The notes beneath the pieces were generated by a model. It was not told where the DNA came from. It was given only the letters and a program-made list of their open reading frames with translations, and did no database searches. The position numbers were made by a program, and so were the translations under genes. 64,000 bases of DNA from Chloroflexota bacterium (lineage in GTDB: Bacteria > Chloroflexota > Dehalococcoidia > Lucifugimonadales > Lucifugimonadaceae): positions 79,511 through 143,510 of the forward strand of contig PBKW01000012.1 in assembly GCA_002721615.1 (NCBI GenBank), written 5' to 3'. Below, in pieces: positions 43,289-51,814 of the stretch (position 1 is its first letter; each line of letters begins with the position of its first letter).

Positions 43289-44242
43289 ATGTCTACAATT
43301 AACTCAACAAATAAAAACGGTAACACTTCTTCAAATAAAGAATGGAAACAATTAGAAAAACCCAAGACTGGAAGCTGGACAGTAAAAGGAGGTTTAGCTC
43401 AAATGTTAAAGGGTGGAGTAATAATGGATGTTGTTACCTCAGAACACGCTAAGATAGCTGAAGATGCAGGAGCAGTGGCTGTTATGGCACTAGAAAGAGT
43501 CCCTGCAGATATAAGAGCAGATGGAGGAGTGGCTAGAATGTCAGATCCTGAGTTGATTTCAGGAATCATAAATTCTGTAAGCATCCCAGTAATGGCTAAA
43601 TGTAGAATTGGGCACTTCGTTGAGGCACAAATTCTTGAATCTTTAGGTGTAGATTATGCAGATGAATCTGAAGTGCTAACAGAGGCAGATACTAAGCATC
43701 ATATTAATAAATGGAACTTTAAAATGCCTTTTGTTTGTGGAGCAAGAAATCTAGGTGAAGCCTTAAGAAGAATTGGAGAAGGGGCTGCTATGATAAGAAC
43801 TAAAGGAGAAGCTGGAACTGGAGATGTAGTACAAGCTGTGAGTCATGCTAGATCTGTACTTGGTCATATACAAAAAATTACTATCATGTCAGAAGAAGAA
43901 TTAATGACCGAAGCGAAAAATATTGGAGCTCCTTATGAATTACTAATTGAAATAAAAAGATCTGGAAAATTACCAGTTGTAAATTTTGCAGCTGGTGGAA
44001 TTGCAACACCTGCAGATGCTGCCTTAATGATGCAACTAGGTGTAGATGGTGTATTTGTTGGTTCAGGAATTTTTAAATCTGGAAACCCTGCTAAAAGAGC
44101 CGAAGCAATAGTAAAGGCGACAACCCATTATAATGATCCAAGCATATTGGCTGAAGTATCTAAAGGTTTAGGAGAGGCAATGGTAGGGATAAATGTATCC
44201 ACTATACCTGAAGATTCAAGATTAGAAATTAGAGGGTCTTAA
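43289..44242 (+). CDS. pdxS: Pyridoxal 5'-phosphate synthase subunit PdxS
   Basis: PdxS builds PLP from ribose-5-phosphate, glyceraldehyde-3-phosphate and ammonia supplied by PdxT. The protein (317 residues) has a divergent Asn/Ser/Thr-rich lead of about 25 residues, then the very conserved barrel: [98 protein letters not shown]. The gene ends 9 bases before pdxT. It stands behind a separate promoter with a palindromic element. Confidence 0.96.
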   Translation: MSTINSTNKNGNTSSNKEWKQLEKPKTGSWTVKGGLAQMLKGGVIMDVVTSEHAKIAEDAGAVAVMALERVPADIRADGGVARMSDPELISGIINSVSIPVMAKCRIGHFVEAQILESLGVDYADESEVLTEADTKHHINKWNFKMPFVCGARNLGEALRRIGEGAAMIRTKGEAGTGDVVQAVSHARSVLGHIQKITIMSEEELMTEAKNIGAPYELLIEIKRSGKLPVVNFAAGGIATPADAALMMQLGVDGVFVGSGIFKSGNPAKRAEAIVKATTHYNDPSILAEVSKGLGEAMVGINVSTIPEDSRLEIRGS

Positions 44243-44251
44243 CAAATCTAT

Positions 44252-44842
44252 ATGAAATTGGGTGTACTGGCATTACAAGGAGATTTTAAAGAACACGTAA
44301 AATCATTTTCGCAACTGGGAATAGACACTTTAGAAATACGTAATCCAGAGGAATTAAGTAATTTAAATGGTTTAGTTATCCCTGGTGGCGAAAGCACAAC
44401 AATAACAAAATTGATTGACATCTATGGTTTCCGTGATGCTATATTAAAATCAGTAAAACAAGGAATGAATATTTGGGGAACATGTGCTGGAATGATTGTT
44501 GTATCAAAAAGATTAACAGATCCTTATCCTAACCCTCTAGGTTTAATAGACATAGAAGTTTCAAGAAATTGGTATGGTAGTCAAATTAACAGTTTTGAAG
44601 TAGCCATCCCTTTCAAAGAACTTGGCCCCAAAGTATTCCCTGGAATATTTATTAGAGCGCCATATATTTCATCTGTAGATGAATCCAATAAATCTATAAA
44701 AGTATTAGCTCGATTATCAGATGGTACACCCGTAGCTATTATTCAAAAACATAAAAATCACAAAATTTTGGTTACTTCCTTTCATCCAGAGCTAACAGAT
44801 GATCTTAGAGTTCATCAATATTTTGTAAAAATGACTGAATAG
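44252..44842 (+). CDS. pdxT: Pyridoxal 5'-phosphate synthase glutaminase subunit PdxT
   Basis: PdxT hydrolyses glutamine and passes ammonia to PdxS. The 196-residue protein has GVLALQGDFKEHV at the start, LVIPGGESTT, the nucleophile Cys78 in IWGTCAGM and the His-Glu pair in TSFHPELTDD. All catalytic residues are intact. It forms an operon with pdxS and is followed after 17 bases by the Ycf45-like ATPase gene. Confidence 0.95.
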   Translation: MKLGVLALQGDFKEHVKSFSQLGIDTLEIRNPEELSNLNGLVIPGGESTTITKLIDIYGFRDAILKSVKQGMNIWGTCAGMIVVSKRLTDPYPNPLGLIDIEVSRNWYGSQINSFEVAIPFKELGPKVFPGIFIRAPYISSVDESNKSIKVLARLSDGTPVAIIQKHKNHKILVTSFHPELTDDLRVHQYFVKMTE

Positions 44843-44859
44843 ATAAAGAGTATATTCTA

Positions 44860-46386
44860 GTGACATCAAATTATAATTTTCAAGAAGATTTATCTGCTTT
44901 AATAAACATACTACCTTTAAGAATTCAAAGATTTCTTAAAAATAATGAAGAATTAGAATCCTTAGTAGAAGTAGTATTAGATCTAGGCAGATTGCCTGAA
45001 GTAAGATTTCCAAATGATCAAATTCCAATTCCCGGTAAAGAAGTAACCCATAATGAAATAAATTCTTTTTTAGAAAAAGTAGGAGATTTTGGAGATGATA
45101 ACCGTGCAGGAGTTGAAAGAACTCTACATAGAATATCTGTAATTAGAAATCGCTTAGGAATTCCTATAGGAGTGACTTGTAGAGTAGGTAGAGCTATATT
45201 CGGAACTATAGCTAGCATTGAAGATATAGTCTTGAGAGGTGAAAGTGTTTTACTATTAGGAAAACCAGGTGTAGGAAAAACAACAATGCTAAGAGAGGTA
45301 GCAAGAGTACTTTCAGGAATAGCAAAAAAAAGAGTGATTATCGTAGATACTTCTAATGAAATAGCTGGAGACGGAGACGTTCCTCACTCTGCAATAGGAA
45401 ACTCTAGAAGAATGCAAGTTCCCTCGACACCTGAACAACATAAAATAATGGTAGAAGCAGTTGAAAATCATATGCCTGAAGTAATAATTATTGATGAAAT
45501 GAGTACTGAACTTGAAGCATTAGCAGCTAGAACTATAGCAGAAAGAGGAGTGCAACTTATTGCTACAGCTCATGCAAATAATTTAGAAAATATAGTTAGT
45601 AATCCAACCCTTTCAGATTTAGTAGGAGGAACTCAAACTGTTACATTAGGTGATATTGAAGCGAGAAGAAGAAAAACTCAAAAAACAATACTTGAAAGAA
45701 AGCATGACCCTACATTCCCGGTTGTTGTAGAAATTAGAAACAGAAAAACTGTAGGAATACACAAAGATGTATCAAAATCAGTAGACAACATTTTAAAAGG
45801 TATTACTGTAATCCCTGAGATAAAATCATTAGATGGATCAAATATTTCTGCTCCTAAGATAAAATTACCTGAAAAACAAAAACCAGAATTTTTCAATGAT
45901 TCTAAACTAATATTTCCATTTGGAGTGCCTAAAAATACCTTAAGAAAATTAATACGAGAAGAAGGAGAACACCTGAAAATTACTGATAATCCAGAAAATG
46001 CTGAAATTTTAGTAACTACTAAATCTCATTATGGGAGAAGGCCAACTGCATTGAGAGAAGCTGAGATAAAAGGTATACCCATTTACGTTTTGAGAAAAGG
46101 ATCAAAAGAGCAAATTAAACAATTTATAAATTCATCCCATAAAATTAAAACTAATCAAAATAATCTTGATTCAAATAATTTAAAGAAAGCTATTGAAGAA
46201 ACTAATGAAGCTATATTAAAAGTATTAAATGGAAGTGATAAAATTATTCTTTCTCCCCAAAATTCTTATGTTAGAAAATTACAACATCAAATGGTTTTAA
46301 GAGAAAAATCTATTATTACGGAAAGTATAGGAGAAGGAAAGTCAAGAAGAGTGGTACTATCCAAGGATTCTTATCAGAATGTCTAA
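44860..46386 (+). CDS. Ycf45/SpoIIIAA-like AAA ATPase with R3H domain (GTG start)
   Basis: The 508-residue protein has a helical N-terminus (1-80), an AAA-type ATPase core with Walker A GKPGVGKTT at 134-142, VIIIDEMSTELEA (Walker B), and ATAHANNLEN, then a linker, a region with YGRRPTALREAE, and a C-terminal R3H-like domain (IGEGKSRRVVL). It matches the Ycf45 group of cyanobacteria, plastids and Chloroflexi, close to SpoIIIAA. R3H binds single-stranded nucleic acid, so a nucleic-acid ATPase is likely. The start is GTG at 44860. It overlaps tmk by 8 bases. Exact function is unknown. Confidence 0.85.
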   Translation: MTSNYNFQEDLSALINILPLRIQRFLKNNEELESLVEVVLDLGRLPEVRFPNDQIPIPGKEVTHNEINSFLEKVGDFGDDNRAGVERTLHRISVIRNRLGIPIGVTCRVGRAIFGTIASIEDIVLRGESVLLLGKPGVGKTTMLREVARVLSGIAKKRVIIVDTSNEIAGDGDVPHSAIGNSRRMQVPSTPEQHKIMVEAVENHMPEVIIIDEMSTELEALAARTIAERGVQLIATAHANNLENIVSNPTLSDLVGGTQTVTLGDIEARRRKTQKTILERKHDPTFPVVVEIRNRKTVGIHKDVSKSVDNILKGITVIPEIKSLDGSNISAPKIKLPEKQKPEFFNDSKLIFPFGVPKNTLRKLIREEGEHLKITDNPENAEILVTTKSHYGRRPTALREAEIKGIPIYVLRKGSKEQIKQFINSSHKIKTNQNNLDSNNLKKAIEETNEAILKVLNGSDKIILSPQNSYVRKLQHQMVLREKSIITESIGEGKSRRVVLSKDSYQNV

Positions 46387-47005
46387 ACTAATCTCTATAG
46401 AAGGATCAGATGGAACAGGCAAGACAACACAATCTCTTGCTCTTGTTAACAATTTTAAAAAGCATAACAAAGAAGCAATTCTGGCTAGAGAGCCAGGTGG
46501 TACTAATATTGGAGAAATTCTTAGAAAAATACTTAAAAATGATAAAAATATTGAACCTCTATCTGAATTATTATTATTCCAAGCTGCTAGAACAGAATTA
46601 ATAGAAAAAATTATTTTTCCCGCACTAAAATCAAATAAAATAGTAGTAGTTGATAGATATAAAGATTCTACTTTAGCATACCAAGGTTTTGGAAGAGGGT
46701 TAGATATAGAACTAATTAATTTATTAAACAATATTTCTACACAAAATCTTGAACCAGATTTAACTATTCTACTTGATATGCCTGTTGAAGAAGCTATAAA
46801 CAGAACATCTCAAAGACAACAAGTTTCTCAACAAATAACAGAAACAAATTTTGAAGATGAATCTATAGATTTCCATACTAGAGTATCTAATGGATTTAGG
46901 ACTTTAGCTAAAAAATCAGACAAATGGATAATTGTAAATGGATCACTGGACATCAATCAAATATCAGAAATAATTTGGAAATCAGTAAAAAATTTATTTG
47001 ATTAA
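46379..47005 (+). CDS. tmk: Thymidylate kinase Tmk
   Basis: Tmk phosphorylates dTMP to dTDP. The 208-residue protein has P-loop GSDGTGKTT at 9-17, LAREPGGTNIGE, the substrate motif DRYKDSTLAYQG and the lid region NRTSQRQ. It begins within the last codons of the R3H ATPase gene, so translation is coupled. Its end overlaps the convergent NUDIX gene by 4 bases. Confidence 0.94.
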   Translation: MSKLISIEGSDGTGKTTQSLALVNNFKKHNKEAILAREPGGTNIGEILRKILKNDKNIEPLSELLLFQAARTELIEKIIFPALKSNKIVVVDRYKDSTLAYQGFGRGLDIELINLLNNISTQNLEPDLTILLDMPVEEAINRTSQRQQVSQQITETNFEDESIDFHTRVSNGFRTLAKKSDKWIIVNGSLDINQISEIIWKSVKNLFD

Positions 47006-47475
47006 CTTTGTTTTTTCCAATCATTAATTATTTGAATATCATGGTCAAAAGCCAATTCGGGTAATTCAGTTAATAAAAACTCTTTAACTTCATCAATTTC
47101 ATGGTTCATCTTTATATTGCCTGATAAAACTTTGGCTTCATAAGCACATAAGATTATTGGGTTATCATTATAAGAATATACTCCTATTAAATTAGATACT
47201 TCGATTTTTAAATTGGTTTCTTCCATAACTTCTCTTTTCAATGCATCTTCAAGTTTTTCACCTCTATCTACAAAACCAGATGGAAAACTCCAACTACCCA
47301 TAGAAGGATTAATAGCTCTTTTAACTAATAAGATGCTTTGATTCTGAAAAATTATAGCTGCCACTGCAACTTTAGGGTCCAAATAAATTATAGTCTTACA
47401 ATTATTACAGTAATAATGTTTTTTCAAAAACTTTATTGGACCTGAACAATTACTACAATAATTTAATTTTTCCAT
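47002..47475 (-). CDS. NUDIX hydrolase with N-terminal zinc ribbon
   Basis: The 157-residue protein starts with a two-CxxC zinc ribbon (CSNC and CNNC, residues 7-26), then a NUDIX domain whose box GFVDRGEKLEDALKREVMEE fits G-x5-E-x7-RE-x-x-EE. The combination resembles NudC-like and NrtR/ADP-ribose-type hydrolases, which break nucleoside diphosphate derivatives. The substrate cannot be told. It stands alone, convergent with tmk. Confidence 0.88.
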   Translation of the reverse strand: MEKLNYCSNCSGPIKFLKKHYYCNNCKTIIYLDPKVAVAAIIFQNQSILLVKRAINPSMGSWSFPSGFVDRGEKLEDALKREVMEETNLKIEVSNLIGVYSYNDNPIILCAYEAKVLSGNIKMNHEIDEVKEFLLTELPELAFDHDIQIINDWKKQS

Positions 47476-47562
47476 AAGAGAACTTTAACAGTGTCGAAGA
47501 AAATATCCTATTCTTAAAAAAAATAATAAAGTAAATACAAATACAAATAACACAGGAGAAAA

Positions 47563-47757
47563 ATGCCAATCATAAATATTACTTGGTATGAAGGACCAAC
47601 AGATGAACAAAAAAAGAAAGTCGCTGATTCAGTGACTAAATCAATTGTCAAAATATTGGACACCCCAGAATATCCATGCAAACCTGATGTAGTACAAATT
47701 ATTTTTAACGATATAAAAAAATCTAATGTATCTAGAGCCGGAATTATCCAAGGATAA
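47563..47757 (+). CDS. 4-oxalocrotonate tautomerase family protein
   Basis: The 64-residue protein starts Met-Pro; removal of Met would expose the catalytic Pro1 of the tautomerase family. The beta-alpha-beta pattern is visible: PIINITWYEGPTDEQKKKVADSVTKSIVKIL, then PDVVQIIFNDIKK. Members tautomerise unsaturated ketoacids in degradation pathways, and no such pathway is near. A clear GGAG lies upstream of the ATG. Confidence 0.8.
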   Translation: MPIINITWYEGPTDEQKKKVADSVTKSIVKILDTPEYPCKPDVVQIIFNDIKKSNVSRAGIIQG

Positions 47758-47790
47758 TTAATCTAATAAAGAAATCAATTAGAACAATTT

Positions 47791-48486
47791 TTATAAATCT
47801 ACTTTTAGAGTTCCTATAGGTCTTCTATCATCGCAATACCACAATTCATTATCTTTAATAGTCATTCCATGGACTTCCACATTTCCAGGGACTCTAAAAG
47901 CATCATACACTCTACCATCACTTAATCTAATTTTGCTTATTACACCCATAGCAGTATCAGCAGCCCAAATCATTCCTTCTTCTTGAGCCCAAGCAATTCC
48001 ATGAACTCTAAATCCAGGCACTTTTACCCTATCAACTTCTTTCCAATTTTTGGGATCCATAATATGAATATATTGAGATGGAGGAGATGCAATAAACAAT
48101 AATCCATCTTTCCACTCAAGTCCATGATCACCTGTTGGAGTTAACTCTTCTTCTTTTGCGAAAGCTTCGCTTGTAGCATTAATTCCAGCACCCGGCGAAT
48201 CATATATTTGAATTGTTTTACCAGAACTACTGTCTATTTTATGAATCTTACAATCATATGTAGAAGATATCCAAATATTCTCTTCAGAGTCTAAAGTTAT
48301 CCCAGAAGAACGGTCTGTAGTAGTTTGTAACTCTTTAATAATTTTTCCTGATTCCCAATCCAATAGATGAACTTTAGAATTCCCTTGATCTACAATCCAT
48401 AAACCATCTTGAGAGGCTTGAAGCCCATTAGGTTTAGGACCAGGAGACACCATAAGTTGAATAGGAGATGCATATCTAACTTTCAT
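47791..48486 (-). CDS. SMP-30/NHL-like beta-propeller protein
   Basis: The 231-residue protein contains successive repeats of a DGLWIVDQGNSKVHLLD type (DGLWIVDQGNSKV, ENIWISSTYDCKI, GLLFIASPPSQYI, GMIWAADTAMGVI, NELWYCDDRRPIG), each ending in an I/V-hydrophobic strand, so it is a five- or six-bladed beta-propeller like the SMP-30/virginiamycin-lyase group. There is no signal peptide. Its ligand or reaction is unknown. It starts 4 bases inside the end of the membrane protein gene upstream. Confidence 0.7.
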   Translation of the reverse strand: MKVRYASPIQLMVSPGPKPNGLQASQDGLWIVDQGNSKVHLLDWESGKIIKELQTTTDRSSGITLDSEENIWISSTYDCKIHKIDSSSGKTIQIYDSPGAGINATSEAFAKEEELTPTGDHGLEWKDGLLFIASPPSQYIHIMDPKNWKEVDRVKVPGFRVHGIAWAQEEGMIWAADTAMGVISKIRLSDGRVYDAFRVPGNVEVHGMTIKDNELWYCDDRRPIGTLKVDL

Positions 48487-48908
48487 AAATAATCCTTACT
48501 ATCTTTATTAATGAATTTTAATATAACAACATAATAATAAAAATCAAAAATCAATAAAAATCCACCTTGAATTATCACTCCAATTCCATGTCCCTGATTA
48601 ATATCAAATATTCCAAAAAACAAAAATATACCTGCTAACACATAGAATAAATCTAAAATCGAATTTATTCCTAAAATCTTCTTTAATTTAGACAAATTTT
48701 GAATATGAGATTGATTTCTAATCTTCCTAACAATAAAAGGAAATATAGCTATCAAACAATCTATTAAACCCCAAATGATAAATTGAAATCCAATAGCATT
48801 AATAAAAGAATTATCGAAAAAAAACAGAATTATTCCATTCAAAGATGAACATAATCCCCAAATAAAAAGATTTAATGAAATTTCATGTTCAACATTTTTG
48901 ATTTTCAT
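48483..48908 (-). CDS. DUF6992-like four-helix membrane protein
   Basis: The 141-residue protein has four hydrophobic segments (about residues 12-32, 38-57, 85-102, 108-130) with FIWGLCSSLNGI and FIIWGLIDCLIAI, a W-G-x-(x)-N-x/D repetition typical of this small uncharacterised family. It probably lies in the cytoplasmic membrane. Function unknown. It overlaps the propeller gene start by 4 bases, so both are likely one unit. Confidence 0.6.
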   Translation of the reverse strand: MKIKNVEHEISLNLFIWGLCSSLNGIILFFFDNSFINAIGFQFIIWGLIDCLIAIFPFIVRKIRNQSHIQNLSKLKKILGINSILDLFYVLAGIFLFFGIFDINQGHGIGVIIQGGFLLIFDFYYYVVILKFINKDSKDYL

Positions 48909-48992
48909 TAACGTATGATAAATAAAATATTATTTTTTAAGAATTATACTATTAATAAAATTATATAATCTTATTCTAAAAAACTGATTTAA

Positions 48993-49250
48993 ATGACTAA
49001 AGCTTTTATTGAAATATACACTACTCATGATTGTTCTTTCTGTAAACAAGCAAAGAATCTTTTGAACAAATATTCATTAGAATTCATAGAACATAATGTT
49101 GATTCCCAAGTTAATCGTGAACTAATGAAGAAAAGAGCAAAAGGAAATTATTCAGTACCTCAAATATTTATAAATAAAAAATTGATTGGAGGATTTAAAG
49201 AATTAGCCATATTACATAAGACAGGAAAACTGAAAAGTTTATTAAGTTAA
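48993..49250 (+). CDS. Glutaredoxin
   Basis: The 85-residue protein is a glutaredoxin, a glutathione- or thiol-dependent disulfide reductase. The active site is CSFC at 14-17, and the later VPQIFINKKLIGGF matches the cis-Pro and GG-x glutathione-binding strands. It is complete and of normal length. It lies 84 bases from the divergent membrane protein gene. Confidence 0.93.
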   Translation: MTKAFIEIYTTHDCSFCKQAKNLLNKYSLEFIEHNVDSQVNRELMKKRAKGNYSVPQIFINKKLIGGFKELAILHKTGKLKSLLS

Positions 49251-49316
49251 ATTTATGCAAAAATTCAATTAAAAATGTTAATGTATAAAAATATACTTAA
49301 CTATTAAGGAAATTTT

Positions 49317-49508
49317 ATGACTACTTATGAATGTGGAGATTGTGGAATGGGAATTGGAACTTTAAATTGCTCTTGTGGAGTAGAATTAGTTCATGAATCT
49401 ATATTGACTGAAGATGGAGAAACCGTTCAAGTGTCTCAATGTCCAAAAGGATGTGGAAAAATTAAATCTCCAACTTGTTGTGGCACTGATATGAATCCAT
49501 CAAACTAA
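49317..49508 (+). CDS. Cys-rich mini-protein (likely zinc-binding)
   Basis: I do not recognise a named family. This 63-residue protein has eight Cys at 6, 9, 18, 20, 42, 46, 54 and 55, grouped as CGDC, CSC, CPKGC and CC. The spacing could hold two zinc ions or an iron site. It is acidic and has no signal peptide or membrane segment, so it is probably cytoplasmic. AAGGAAATTTT precedes the ATG, giving a strong ribosome binding site. It lies between glutaredoxin and a GMC oxidoreductase, a redox-flavoured neighbourhood, but no role follows directly. Confidence 0.75.
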   Translation: MTTYECGDCGMGIGTLNCSCGVELVHESILTEDGETVQVSQCPKGCGKIKSPTCCGTDMNPSN

Positions 49509-49531
49509 CAACCCATTCTAAATCTAATCTC

Positions 49532-51118
49532 ATGAAATATGATGCTATTGTAATTGGATCTGGTTCAGCAGGATCAATTATTGCAACGCGTTTAAGCGAA
49601 CAAAAAGACAAATCTATCCTATTGATAGAAGCTGGTCCTGACTATGAAAACATAGATAGTTTACCTAATGAAATTAAATATGGTTATTCTACTGGAACAG
49701 ACAACAATCAGTTTTCTCAAAATCATGACTGGAAATTCGTAGGCCAAGCAACAAAACTTGCACCTAAAATGTCGGTTCCTAGAGGAAAAGTAACAGGTGG
49801 ATCTAGTGCTATAAATGGTCAAATATTTTTTAGAGGAGCGCCTGAAGATTATGATGAATGGGCTTCTCAAGGAAATGATGAATGGAATTATATAAAATTA
49901 CTCCCTTATTTCAGAAAATTAGAAACAGATCTTGATTTTCAAGATGATTTTCATGGAACCGACGGTCCAATAATGGTCAGAAGACACTTTAGAGATGAAT
50001 TAACACCACAAGATGATGCTTTTTACCAAGCTTGCCTTGATAATAATTATGGAGAAAGTAAAGATCTCAATCACCCTGAATCAACTGGAGTAAGCCCTAC
50101 ACCTATTAACAATATAAAAGGAATTAGATGGAGTACTGCAATAGGATACTTGGATTTATCTAGACATAGATTGAATCTGACCATTAAATCAAATTGCTTT
50201 GTTAGAAAAATATTATTCAATAAAGAAAAAGCTATAGGAGTACAAGTAGAAAGTAAAGGTGAAGTCTTTGAAGTATTAGGGAAAAAAATTATTCTATGTG
50301 CAGGAGCTGTAGGCTCACCTCATTTATTATTGTTATCAGGATTGGGTCCTAAAAATCAACTTAAAAAATATAACATACCAATAATTAAAGATTTACAAGG
50401 GGTAGGAAAAAATCTGAGTGACCATCCTATTGTGTGGGTTACTTATAAGACTAAAAAGTCTTTTACGTTAAATCCCTTAACTTATTCTATGCAAGTTTTA
50501 TGTCGTTATACTGCAAAGAATTCAAAGTTCAGAAATGACATGTTATTAGTTATGTCTAATTATGCTCATGATAATAAAACCACAAAAAAATATCCTGCTC
50601 ATCCAGATAATTTGCTATCACGGAATTCAGGAAAGCCTTTAGGTATTAGAATAATAGTCGGACTTTGGCTAGCAGAAAGTAAAGGAGAATTATCTCTAAC
50701 ATCTAACGACCCAAAAGTTCAGCCATTTTTAAATTTCAATTATTTAAACACAGAGTTCGATAAGAAAAGGATGAGAGAAGCAATACATAAGGCTATAGAG
50801 TTAGGAAACCATGCTTCTTTTAAAGATATTATAGAAAAAAGAGTTGACCCTACTGATGAAGATTTAGAATCAGATATTGATCTAAATAAATGGCTTTTAA
50901 AAAATTCTATGACAGGTCAGCATATATCTGGAACATGTAAAATGGGACCATCTTCTGACAAAATGTCTGTTGTAAATCAATATGGAAAAGTTCACTCTGT
51001 AGAAAATTTATTTCTAGCAGATTCTTCAATAATGCCACATTGCATTAGAGCCAACACTAATGTTACTACTATGATGATTGGAGAAAGAATGTCTGATTTC
51101 TTCAAAGCTATTATTTAA
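49532..51118 (+). CDS. GMC-family FAD oxidoreductase (choline-dehydrogenase-like)
   Basis: The 528-residue enzyme binds FAD through IVIGSGSAGSIIATRLSE at the N-terminus, followed by LLIEAGPD and the GMC signature GKVTGGSSAINGQIFFRG. The other GMC pattern is GAVGSPHLLLLSGLGP at about residue 255. The catalytic His is in MTGQHISGTCKMG and the second His/Asn position is in RANTNVTTMMIGERM. Members oxidise alcohols to aldehydes or ketones; the substrate may be choline or another alcohol. No betaine aldehyde dehydrogenase is nearby. Confidence 0.92.
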   Translation: MKYDAIVIGSGSAGSIIATRLSEQKDKSILLIEAGPDYENIDSLPNEIKYGYSTGTDNNQFSQNHDWKFVGQATKLAPKMSVPRGKVTGGSSAINGQIFFRGAPEDYDEWASQGNDEWNYIKLLPYFRKLETDLDFQDDFHGTDGPIMVRRHFRDELTPQDDAFYQACLDNNYGESKDLNHPESTGVSPTPINNIKGIRWSTAIGYLDLSRHRLNLTIKSNCFVRKILFNKEKAIGVQVESKGEVFEVLGKKIILCAGAVGSPHLLLLSGLGPKNQLKKYNIPIIKDLQGVGKNLSDHPIVWVTYKTKKSFTLNPLTYSMQVLCRYTAKNSKFRNDMLLVMSNYAHDNKTTKKYPAHPDNLLSRNSGKPLGIRIIVGLWLAESKGELSLTSNDPKVQPFLNFNYLNTEFDKKRMREAIHKAIELGNHASFKDIIEKRVDPTDEDLESDIDLNKWLLKNSMTGQHISGTCKMGPSSDKMSVVNQYGKVHSVENLFLADSSIMPHCIRANTNVTTMMIGERMSDFFKAII

Positions 51119-51124
51119 TTACAA

Positions 51125-51538
51125 TTAGTTATCTAAATAATTAAATGAAAGTATTACATTTATTTCAGAACTAATACTTTTTGAAACAGGACAATTTTTA
51201 GCCGAAGTTTCAAGAATTCTCTTATTTTCTGGAGATAATTCTTTAGTGAAAAATATACCAACATGAATTTCTGAAATCCTACGAGGTGCTGAACTCATAA
51301 CCTTTGTTATTTTTGCAGAAGCTCCATCAATATCTATTCCATATTGTTGTGCTGTAATACCCATAGTAGTCAATTTACAGCTTCCTAATGAAGTAACAAA
51401 TAGATCTGTTGGAGAAAAAGCTTCTCCTTTTCCTTTATTATCGGTAGGAGCATCAGTGATAATTTCATCACTAGACTGCAAATGAACAGAATTAGTCCTT
51501 AAATTACCTAAATACTTTATTTCTACTTGGTTAGCCAT
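51125..51538 (-). CDS. OsmC/Ohr-like peroxiredoxin-type protein
   Basis: The 137-residue protein belongs to the OsmC family. The two redox Cys are Cys54 in LGSCKLTTM and Cys116 in NCPVSKS. The segment FSPTDLFVTS preceding the first Cys is typical. Members reduce organic hydroperoxides. The stop is 6 bases from the convergent GMC gene stop. The OsmC and YhfA subfamilies were not separated. Confidence 0.85.
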   Translation of the reverse strand: MANQVEIKYLGNLRTNSVHLQSSDEIITDAPTDNKGKGEAFSPTDLFVTSLGSCKLTTMGITAQQYGIDIDGASAKITKVMSSAPRRISEIHVGIFFTKELSPENKRILETSAKNCPVSKSISSEINVILSFNYLDN

Positions 51539-51586
51539 AATAATTAAATTAAAATTTTAATTTGAAATTAATTATAAAATAAAAAT

Positions 51587-51805
51587 ATGCTAATAAAAAA
51601 TCTTTCGGAAGAAATACAAATTTTAAACCATGGATCTCCTTTTGATGCCACAAAAACTGATCTGACAATTATCATTTTATTTCTACATGTGCCTTTAGTA
51701 ATTGCAACGAGATTAAGCAGAAAATCAATCACATTAAAAAAAATATTGTTTTCATTTTATGTGATTAGTATGATAGTTTTCTTTTGTCTAGTTATATTAT
51801 TCTAA
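51587..51805 (+). CDS. Small hydrophobic membrane protein upstream of ctaG
   Basis: This 72-residue ORF has two strongly hydrophobic segments (TIIILFLHVPLVIAT and ILFSFYVISMIVFFCLVILF) separated by a basic loop. It ends 9 bases before the CtaG-like gene. I do not recognise a family. The ribosome binding site is weak, so the start is not certain. The size, position and hydrophobicity suggest a real small subunit or assembly protein that goes with CtaG. Confidence 0.5.
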   Translation: MLIKNLSEEIQILNHGSPFDATKTDLTIIILFLHVPLVIATRLSRKSITLKKILFSFYVISMIVFFCLVILF

Positions 51806-51814
51806 TCTTGATAT

